This document shows positions 53,549-58,437 of a DNA stretch of 58,437 nucleotides, in pieces. The stretch is from Antarctobacter heliothermus (GTDB taxonomy: Bacteria > Pseudomonadota > Alphaproteobacteria > Rhodobacterales > Rhodobacteraceae), in NCBI RefSeq assembly GCF_900188425.1, contig NZ_FZON01000027.1, positions 1 to 58,437 of the forward strand. The letters run 5' to 3'. Both the position numbers and the translations under genes were made by a program. The number at the start of each line of letters is the position of its first letter. The first letter of the stretch is position 1. The notes under the pieces were generated by a model. The model searched no databases, was not told where the DNA came from, and was given only the letters and a program-made list of their open reading frames with translations.

Positions 53549-53880
53549 GCTACAAAGCCACCCTCACCGCGATGAAACCGCAGGTGAAGTCGTTCAACAC
53601 TGCGATCGCCGACACAGCACAGGGATTTGGTGCGATTGCCAAGAGCGTCTCAAATGACGGCGCGCTGACCCACAAGGCCAAGGAACTGATCGCCTTGGGC
53701 ATCGCCGTGGCGATCCGCTGCGAACCCTGCATCCTGTTCCATACAGAGGCATTGGTTCGACTGGGCGCAACTCGCGAAGAGATCGCCGAAACGCTGGCTG
53801 TCTGTGTCGAAATGGGCGGCGGCCCCGGCGTCATGTACGGCACCAAAGCGCTGGCCGCATTTGACGAATTCTCCGCCTGA
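53545..53880 (+). CDS. AhpD/carboxymuconolactone decarboxylase-family protein
   Basis: 111 residues. The active-site motif is RCEPCILFHTEAL (CxxC with the nearby His), as in AhpD-like peroxidase partners. The rest fits a small all-helical CMD domain, with KELIALGIAVAIRCE before it and VCVEMGGGPGVMYG after. Proteins like this form oligomers with thiol-disulfide activity. It lies after the mcd terminator, translationally linked to the 27-residue ORF, and has its own terminator at 53904. Confidence 0.9.
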   Translation: MSYKATLTAMKPQVKSFNTAIADTAQGFGAIAKSVSNDGALTHKAKELIALGIAVAIRCEPCILFHTEALVRLGATREEIAETLAVCVEMGGGPGVMYGTKALAAFDEFSA

Positions 53881-53903
53881 ACAGCGGACTGCATCGTGTT
53901 TGC

Positions 53904-53932
53904 AAAGGGGCCCCGTTGGGGGGCCTCTTTGT
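53904..53932 (+). terminator. Terminator after the AhpD-like gene
   Basis: AAAGGGGCCCC (53904-53914) pairs with GGGG-GGCCTCTTT (53918-53930) around GTT, allowing one mismatch, then GTTTG. Confidence 0.65.
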
Positions 53933-54038
53933 TTGTCCGCCGGGTCGCGCCCCGGTTTGTCCCTGCGACAGCCTGCCGCGACGGGATCACATTCCAATAC
54001 CGTTATATAACTGCAACCACAGTTAATGGATGGATCAG

Positions 54039-54491
54039 ATGACCCGATTTATTGCCCTCGCCCTTGTTCTTGCCGCCGCCCCCGCCTTTGCCCAGCACGG
54101 CCAGTCCGGCGCACATTTCATCGAAATGTGGGATCTGGACGGCGATGCAAAAGTGACCGCCGAAGAGGCCGCAGAGCGCCGCAATGACGTTTTCACCGCC
54201 TTTGACAGCGATGAAGACGGCTTTCTGGACGCCGAGGAATATGTGATGTTTGACGCGGCCCGCGAGGCCGACATGGCCGAAAATGGCGGACACGGACGCG
54301 GCGCCATGATGCGCGCCGCCGATGGCATGTTGCTTGCCCACAATGACACCGACAACGACGGCAAAGTCAGCCGTGAGGAGTTTGTCGGCAATGCCGCCGC
54401 CTGGATTGTCGCAATGGACAAGAACGAGGACGGCGCGGTCACCACTGCCGACTTTGGCCGTGGAATGGGCATGGGCATAGGCAAGAACTGA
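54039..54491 (+). CDS. Secreted EF-hand calcium-binding protein
   Basis: 150 residues; an ATG at 54030 is possible. A signal peptide (about 1-18) leads to four EF-hand loops: DLDGDAKVTAEE (32-43), DSDEDGFLDAEE (56-67), DTDNDGKVSREE (103-114) and DKNEDGAVTTAD (127-138), all with Asp at position 1 and mostly complete Ca2+ ligands. The middle is Met/His/Gly-rich. It probably buffers or senses Ca2+ in the periplasm. Sits between two terminators as a monocistronic gene. Confidence 0.88.
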   Translation: MTRFIALALVLAAAPAFAQHGQSGAHFIEMWDLDGDAKVTAEEAAERRNDVFTAFDSDEDGFLDAEEYVMFDAAREADMAENGGHGRGAMMRAADGMLLAHNDTDNDGKVSREEFVGNAAAWIVAMDKNEDGAVTTADFGRGMGMGIGKN

Positions 54492-54505
54492 CCCCCTGAC
54501 ACGCC

Positions 54506-54531
54506 AAGGGGCGGGGATATCCCCGCCCTTT
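54506..54531. terminator. Bidirectional terminator between the EF-hand gene and pheT
   Basis: AAGGGGCGGGG (54506-54516) pairs with CCCCGCCCTTT (54521-54531) around ATAT, with one G-U pair. It has A- and T-flanks for both converging genes. Confidence 0.75.
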
Positions 54532-54563
54532 CGCTACCGTCCGGTGAAATGTCTTGCCGCCGC

Positions 54564-56993
54564 TTATCCCCGCAGCGTGCCGCCGGTAGCCTTGCTGACT
54601 TTCTCGACGATCTTGGCAGAGATCGCCTCGATGTCCTTTTCCTTCAACGTCTTGTCAGTCGGTTGCAGACGCACTGTGATGGCCAGAGATTTCTTGCCCT
54701 CCCCCAGGCTGCCGCCGATGAACTCGTCGAAGACGCGCACGTCCTCAATCAGCACCTTGTCCGCACCGACGGCGGCGTTGACCAGTGTCAGCGCCTCAAC
54801 ATCCGCATCGACGACAAAGGCAAAGTCGCGTTCAACCGCTTGAAGATCGTTCAGTACCAGGGCCGCCCGTGTCGCACCGGATCTGCGCGGCATCGGCACC
54901 AGTTCCGGCCAGATCACAAAGCCGACGGCCGGGCCTTTGACGTCCAGCGCATCCAGCACCTTGGGGTGGAGTTCCCCAAAGACGCCCAGCGCCTTTTTCG
55001 GGCCAAGACAGAAACGGCCATGCCGCCCGGGATGCCACCAGCCTTCGCCGCCGCGCAGGATCTGCGTCTTGGCAGGTGCGCCAATGGCCGCCAGCACACC
55101 TTCGGCGTCCGCCTTGGCGTCAAACAGATCAACCGGACGGGCGGAGCCATGCACGTCCTTTGGTCCGGTCCGGCCCACCAGAACCCCCGCAACCTGCAGA
55201 TGCTGCTCGCCCGGCTCACCGCCGTCGAACACATGGCCGACCTCGAACAGCGCCACATCGGCAAAACCGCGCGCCTGATTGCGGGCGGCCGCCTGCAACA
55301 GTCCGGGCAACAGTGAGGGCCGCATATGGCTCATCTCTGAACTGATCGGATTGGCCAGTTTATGAGCGTCATCACCGCCGCCAAACAGCGCCGCCGCCGC
55401 CTGATCGACAAAGCTGTAGGTCACGCATTCATTGTAGCCCAGCGCCGCCACGGTGCGGCGCGCACTGCGCTCACGCACCTGCATGGGTGACAGGATGGGC
55501 CGCACCACACCTTCGGACAGACGCGGCAGCGGCTTGACCTGAAGTTTGGTCAGCGAGGCGATGCGCGCCACTTCTTCAACCAGATCGGCCTCACCCATCA
55601 CGTCGGGACGCCACGACGGCACATGCGCCATGTCGCCGTCCATGCGAAAGCCCAGCGCCGTCAGAGTGGCGCGCTGCGTGTCGGCGGGGATTTCCATGCC
55701 GACCAGCGACACCACATGATCTGTGTCCAGCTTGTAGGCGCGGTCTGTGTTCGGCACCTCACCCGCGACGACAACCTCAGACGCCTCACCACCGCAGAGA
55801 TCAAGGATCATCTGCGCCGCGTCTTCCATTGCCTGCATGTTGTAGGCCGGGTCGATGCCGCGTTCGTTGCGATACCGCGCGTCCGAATTGATCTTGAGCG
55901 CGCGACCGGTGTGGGCGATCTGGATGCGGTCCCAAACGGCGGCCTCCAGGAAGACGTTGACCGTTTCCTCGGTACAGCCTGTCGCCAGTCCACCCATGAT
56001 GCCGCCGATCGACTCGACCCCCTCGGCGTCAGAGATCACCACTTGCCCATCGGAAAAGGCGTAGTCCTTCTCATCCAGCCCGACCAGCGTCTGACCGGCC
56101 TTGGCGCGATGGATGCGCAGGGCACCGCCCTTGACCTTATCCGCGTCAAAGACGTGCAGCGGGCGGTTGCGGTCGAAGGTGAAGAAGTTGGTCACATCAA
56201 CAAGCGCCGAAATGGGGCGCAACCCGATGGCGCGCAGTCGGTCCTGCAGCCACTGCGGGCTTGGCCCGTTCTTGACGCCCTTGATCAGCCGCCCGGCAAA
56301 GATGTGACACCCGCCGTCGCCCGCCGTATCGGCGTCGCCGTCGCCCGCCGTATCGGCGTCAATGGTGACGGCAATCGGACAGGGGAAGCCGCCCTTGACC
56401 GTCTCAACCTTGAGCGGTTTCAACGTGCCCAGCCCCCGCGCCGCCAGATCGCGCGCGACGCCGTGGATGCCCAGCGCGTCCTGACGGTTGGGTGTAATCG
56501 CAATCTCGATCACCGGATCGACCTTGGCCGGATCATTCTGCGCCAGCCAGTCGGTGAACTTTTGCCCGACCTCGCCCGAGGCCAGTTCGATGATGCCGTC
56601 GTGATCCTCACCCAGCTCCAGTTCCCGCATCGAGGCCATCATGCCGTGGCTCTCAACCCCGCGGATATTGCCGACCGACAGGGTCACGTCGAGGCCGGGG
56701 ACATAATCGCCCGGCTTGGCCAGAACCACCGTGATCCCCGCCCGCGCATTGGGCGCGCCGCAAACGATCTGCTTTTCGCCGTCGTCGGTCATGACCTTGC
56801 AGACGCGCAGGCGGTCGGCGTCGGGATGCTGTTCGGCCTCCTGCACCTTGGCAAGGGTAAAGGTGGACAGCGCCTTGGCCGGGTCCACGACCTCTTCGAC
56901 CTCCAGCCCCAGATCGGTCAGGGCCTCGGCGATCTCGTCGACCGTGGCGGTGGTGTCGAGGTGCTCTTTGAGCCAGGAGAAGGTGAATTTCAT
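54564..56993 (-). CDS. pheT: Phenylalanyl-tRNA synthetase beta subunit
   Basis: 809 residues; the ATG is at 56991-56993. It starts MKFTFSWLKEHLDTTATV; the tRNA-binding (EMAP-like) domain is at about 40-150, then B3/4 (about 215-390), B5 (about 415-485), the catalytic-like core and the C-terminal FDX-ACB domain (about 715-805, ending TGGTLRG). With PheS (outside the window) it charges tRNA-Phe. Unusually, eight codons (ADTAGDGD) at about residues 212-227 are tandemly duplicated by a perfect 24-bp repeat. Confidence 0.95.
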   Translation of the reverse strand: MKFTFSWLKEHLDTTATVDEIAEALTDLGLEVEEVVDPAKALSTFTLAKVQEAEQHPDADRLRVCKVMTDDGEKQIVCGAPNARAGITVVLAKPGDYVPGLDVTLSVGNIRGVESHGMMASMRELELGEDHDGIIELASGEVGQKFTDWLAQNDPAKVDPVIEIAITPNRQDALGIHGVARDLAARGLGTLKPLKVETVKGGFPCPIAVTIDADTAGDGDADTAGDGGCHIFAGRLIKGVKNGPSPQWLQDRLRAIGLRPISALVDVTNFFTFDRNRPLHVFDADKVKGGALRIHRAKAGQTLVGLDEKDYAFSDGQVVISDAEGVESIGGIMGGLATGCTEETVNVFLEAAVWDRIQIAHTGRALKINSDARYRNERGIDPAYNMQAMEDAAQMILDLCGGEASEVVVAGEVPNTDRAYKLDTDHVVSLVGMEIPADTQRATLTALGFRMDGDMAHVPSWRPDVMGEADLVEEVARIASLTKLQVKPLPRLSEGVVRPILSPMQVRERSARRTVAALGYNECVTYSFVDQAAAALFGGGDDAHKLANPISSEMSHMRPSLLPGLLQAAARNQARGFADVALFEVGHVFDGGEPGEQHLQVAGVLVGRTGPKDVHGSARPVDLFDAKADAEGVLAAIGAPAKTQILRGGEGWWHPGRHGRFCLGPKKALGVFGELHPKVLDALDVKGPAVGFVIWPELVPMPRRSGATRAALVLNDLQAVERDFAFVVDADVEALTLVNAAVGADKVLIEDVRVFDEFIGGSLGEGKKSLAITVRLQPTDKTLKEKDIEAISAKIVEKVSKATGGTLRG
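56313..56360. repeat. Perfect 24-bp tandem repeat (2 copies) inside pheT
   Basis: 56313-56336 and 56337-56360 are identical and in frame. They encode Ala-Asp-Thr-Ala-Gly-Asp-Gly-Asp twice in a variable surface loop before the B3/4 domain. Confidence 0.9.
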
Positions 56994-57069
56994 CGGATCG
57001 TGCCCCGCCTATGCGTCTGTTGGCGCGTGCTTAGCGGATCGGCCCGTGGGTGAAAAGAGGCGCGCGCGC

Positions 57070-57351
57070 TCAGTCGCGAAACCGGTCTGCCAAATCCTGC
57101 GTGTCCCCCATCGCGGCCAGTTTCAGCTCGCGCACCAGCCGCAAGGTGGGCTTGAGCGCGAAACAGGCCGACCCGACGACAAAGAACCAGATCGCCACCG
57201 TTTCCCACGCGTCCCAGAAGAACAGCACCGACCCGATGAGAAAGCAAAAGGCCGCGATGAAATCGACAATGGTGTGGGCGATCTCAAACGCGGCGTAGAC
57301 GCGGCGCGACTCTGCGCTGCGCTCGCGATTTTCATGGGAAAACAGGGGCAT
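57070..57351 (-). CDS. YrhK-domain membrane protein
   Basis: 93 residues from the ATG at 57349-57351; its ribosome site is weak. Two helices (about 28-46 and 50-70) in AFEIAHTIVDFIAAFCFLIGSVLFFWDAWETVAIWFFVVGSACF (positions about 21-64) match the small YrhK-like module, followed by KPTLRLVRELK. Its function is unknown. It begins 23 bases past the stop of the upstream small secreted protein and continues toward pheT. Confidence 0.75.
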   Translation of the reverse strand: MPLFSHENRERSAESRRVYAAFEIAHTIVDFIAAFCFLIGSVLFFWDAWETVAIWFFVVGSACFALKPTLRLVRELKLAAMGDTQDLADRFRD

Positions 57352-57373
57352 GAGCGTGTGCGTCGGGACGGTA

Positions 57374-57763
57374 TCAGCGGATGATCGCGCGGACCGAATA
57401 GCTGAGCGGGTCAAAACAATCGCCCATCAGCAGCGTAAAGGAGGTCGGGTAATTGGGCTTGTCGAACTGCAACAGCGCGCGCCCCCACTGATTGTTGGGC
57501 TGCGCGTTGTAGGACATGGAGCCAAGGCAATAGCCCGGCCCTTTGCCGATCCAGAACGCCTCATGCACGCCGCGATTGTCAAAGTTGCCCGCAAGGCCGG
57601 GGATCACCAGCGTCGCCTGATAGCCGTCGAAGTTGCGGAACGAAAACACCGCCGCGCCGTCCGTTTCCTCTTCATAGACAAAGGCCCCGATGTCGCTGTC
57701 CCAGACCTCATCGGCAAAGGCGGGGGTGGCAAGCAGGGCGGCGAGTGTCAAGGCGCGGAACAT
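57374..57763 (-). CDS. Small secreted protein of unknown function
   Basis: 129 residues; the ATG at 57761-57763 has GGAGAC. A signal peptide (about 1-17, ending TPAFAD) precedes a beta-rich domain (DEVWDSDIGAFVYEEETDG, VFSFRNFDGYQATLVIPGL). Two Cys residues lie in GPGYCLGSMSYN and MGDCFDPLSY and could form a disulphide. No family is recognised. It may be co-transcribed with the YrhK-like gene and pheT. Confidence 0.7.
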   Translation of the reverse strand: MFRALTLAALLATPAFADEVWDSDIGAFVYEEETDGAAVFSFRNFDGYQATLVIPGLAGNFDNRGVHEAFWIGKGPGYCLGSMSYNAQPNNQWGRALLQFDKPNYPTSFTLLMGDCFDPLSYSVRAIIR

Positions 57764-57868
57764 GGCAGGTCTCCGTGGGTTGATTGCCGGGAGGGTGGCA
57801 CGGTTTGCTCGAAAAGGGGAGAGGGATTGCGTTTGTCAGGAGCTTAAGCCGGTTAGGCACTCTGCCCT

Positions 57869-57985
57869 TTATTGACCTAAGATTCGGGGAACATATTCAA
57901 TTTTCTTTGCGGTCACGTCCAGACGATTTCGAGCCAGGTATTTTCTCCCGTCATTATCCTCAGACCAGACTGCGGAGCTTCGCAT
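57869..57985 (-). CDS. Short ORF in the low-G+C edge region
   Basis: A 38-codon ORF (start MRSSAVWSEDNDGRKY, end EYVPRILGQ) has protein-like composition but no ribosome site. It lies 18 bases downstream of the truncated gene's stop on the same strand, in another frame. It may be a remnant of that gene or a separate small gene; this is very uncertain. Confidence 0.2.
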   Translation of the reverse strand: MRSSAVWSEDNDGRKYLARNRLDVTAKKIEYVPRILGQ

Positions 57986-58003
57986 TAACTGAATCGGAAC
58001 AAT

Positions 58004-58272
58004 TCATAGTCTAGGCCGATGCTTAAGCTTAGATGCTGTCGAATAGTGACCCATGACGTCCTGTCGAAAGTCCTGCAGCAAATCAAAAAACGCATTGCCT
58101 TCTTTTGTTCGTACCGCCTCCAAAACTTCTTCTTCACGTCCATCTTCAATAGCCGCTTTGAATTCAAAAAGCGTATCTTCATAGTCGCATAAACGATGTC
58201 GTATGTTGTCAGGTGCAAGCGCATGAGCCCAGTAGTGACAAGCACGAAATTCATCAGCTTCTGCCCAGAAAG
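58004..58272 (-). pseudogene. C-terminal fragment of an unidentified gene interrupted by the IS
   Basis: This is the frame open from the IS junction (58272) to the TGA at 58004-58006, about 89 codons. It has a convincing protein composition with a long Glu-rich helix (EFKAAIEDGREEEVLEAVR) and a basic end (GHYSTASKLKHRPRL). The alternative overlapping frame with a start inside the IS end is less protein-like and is rejected. The 5' part must lie beyond the IS. G+C is much lower than in the adjacent pheT region, suggesting foreign origin. Family unknown. Confidence 0.55.
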
Positions 58273-58437
58273 GGCTTTGTTGCGCAAAGGCTGGTTGAGG
58301 GATTCATCTCGTGAATCCAGCGTGGTAGCTGTCCTGCATGAGCAGACCGATCCCGCCGAGCTACAAGACCAAGAACTGGCCGGCCTACAACGAAGCGCTG
58401 AAGCAGCGCGGCTCCCTGACGATCTGGTTCGACCCGG
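58273..58437 (+). mobile_element. Left part of a second IS5-family (IS903-like) insertion sequence
   Basis: It starts with GGCTTTGTTGCGCAAAG (58273-58289), identical to the inverted end of the left copy, and continues into the transposase start. The rest is outside the window. Orientation is the same as the left copy. Confidence 0.92.
58338..58437 (+). CDS. IS5-family transposase, N-terminal part (3' end outside window)
   Basis: 33 codons from the ATG at 58338-58340 are visible. MSRPIPPSYKTKNWPAYNEA and the following ALKQRGSLTIWFDP match the conserved N-terminus of IS903-group transposases (compare TNWPAYNNALRQRGDLTVW in IS903). The frame is intact up to the window end. Together with the fragment at 1-282 it indicates one element type present at least twice. 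Confidence 0.92.
   Translation, partial: MSRPIPPSYKTKNWPAYNEALKQRGSLTIWFDP

Noticed and set aside
57985-58287. 100-codon - strand frame starting in the IS end
   Set aside because: Its start lies in the IS inverted repeat, and the frame is rich in Arg, Lys, Cys and Trp. The overlapping frame ending at 58004 looks far more protein-like.

Overview
The window looks like a chromosomal segment of a marine alphaproteobacterium of the Rhodobacteraceae (Roseobacter group). This is inferred from the high G+C content, a class I lysyl-tRNA synthetase, an ethylmalonyl-CoA-pathway (2S)-methylsuccinyl-CoA dehydrogenase, a DUF4864 protein, the TauE/TIGR02186 pair, and a branched-chain-amino-acid-type ABC cluster carrying its own CoA ligases. 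Several genes are essential housekeeping genes (pheT, lysS, priA, nadD, tsaB), so this is not a plasmid or a mobile island.

Both ends lie inside partial copies of the same IS5-family (IS903-like) insertion sequence in the same orientation. The left copy supplies the transposase C-terminus and right inverted repeat, and the right copy supplies the left inverted repeat and transposase N-terminus. Each copy interrupts a different resident gene: a CHASE-domain sensor on the left and an unidentified low-G+C gene on the right. The window ends therefore probably reflect assembly breaks in a repeated IS.

Layout: 1-1000, IS remnant and truncated sensor. 1262-2944, a secreted caspase-like pseudoenzyme with peptidoglycan-binding domains. 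3106-13822, an amphipathic amino/organic acid uptake cluster (livGHMKF type) with a PaaK-like ligase, a long-chain acyl-CoA synthetase-like ligase, a cupin and two tiny conserved-looking proteins, probably one catabolic unit with an unknown carboxylic or amino acid substrate. 14092-16754, a divergent hybrid histidine kinase and OmpR-type regulator, plausibly its sensor. 16791-22904, metabolic genes (M20 amidohydrolase, a lone formate dehydrogenase catalytic subunit, VOC protein, class IV aminotransferase). 22976-25329, UspA, a NifU-like Fe-S scaffold with a possible iron-responsive promoter, TsaB and RimI. 25455-30283, a BMP-type nucleoside ABC transporter operon.

30381-34521 holds TauE/TIGR02186, a thioesterase and uvrC. 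34860-37600 is a tight four-gene operon (S49 peptidase, mini zinc-ribbon protein, CaCA exchanger, SDR). 37970-42036 holds priA and a ParA/kinase-like pair. 42185-50665 holds envelope and housekeeping genes (beta-barrel-like protein, DUF4864, lysS, TerB, L,D-transpeptidase, DacB, nadD, ettA). 50671-57763 holds a second TauE protein, mcd, an AhpD-like protein with an overlapping 27-residue ORF, an EF-hand protein, pheT, a YrhK-like protein and a small secreted protein.

Recurring themes are intercistronic hairpins directly after substrate-binding-protein genes, small ORFs whose stop overlaps the next start, and a dispersed intergenic repeat (core TTCTTCTGGCCAAAAATA) present at least five times. 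No tRNA, rRNA, CRISPR array or prophage was seen.
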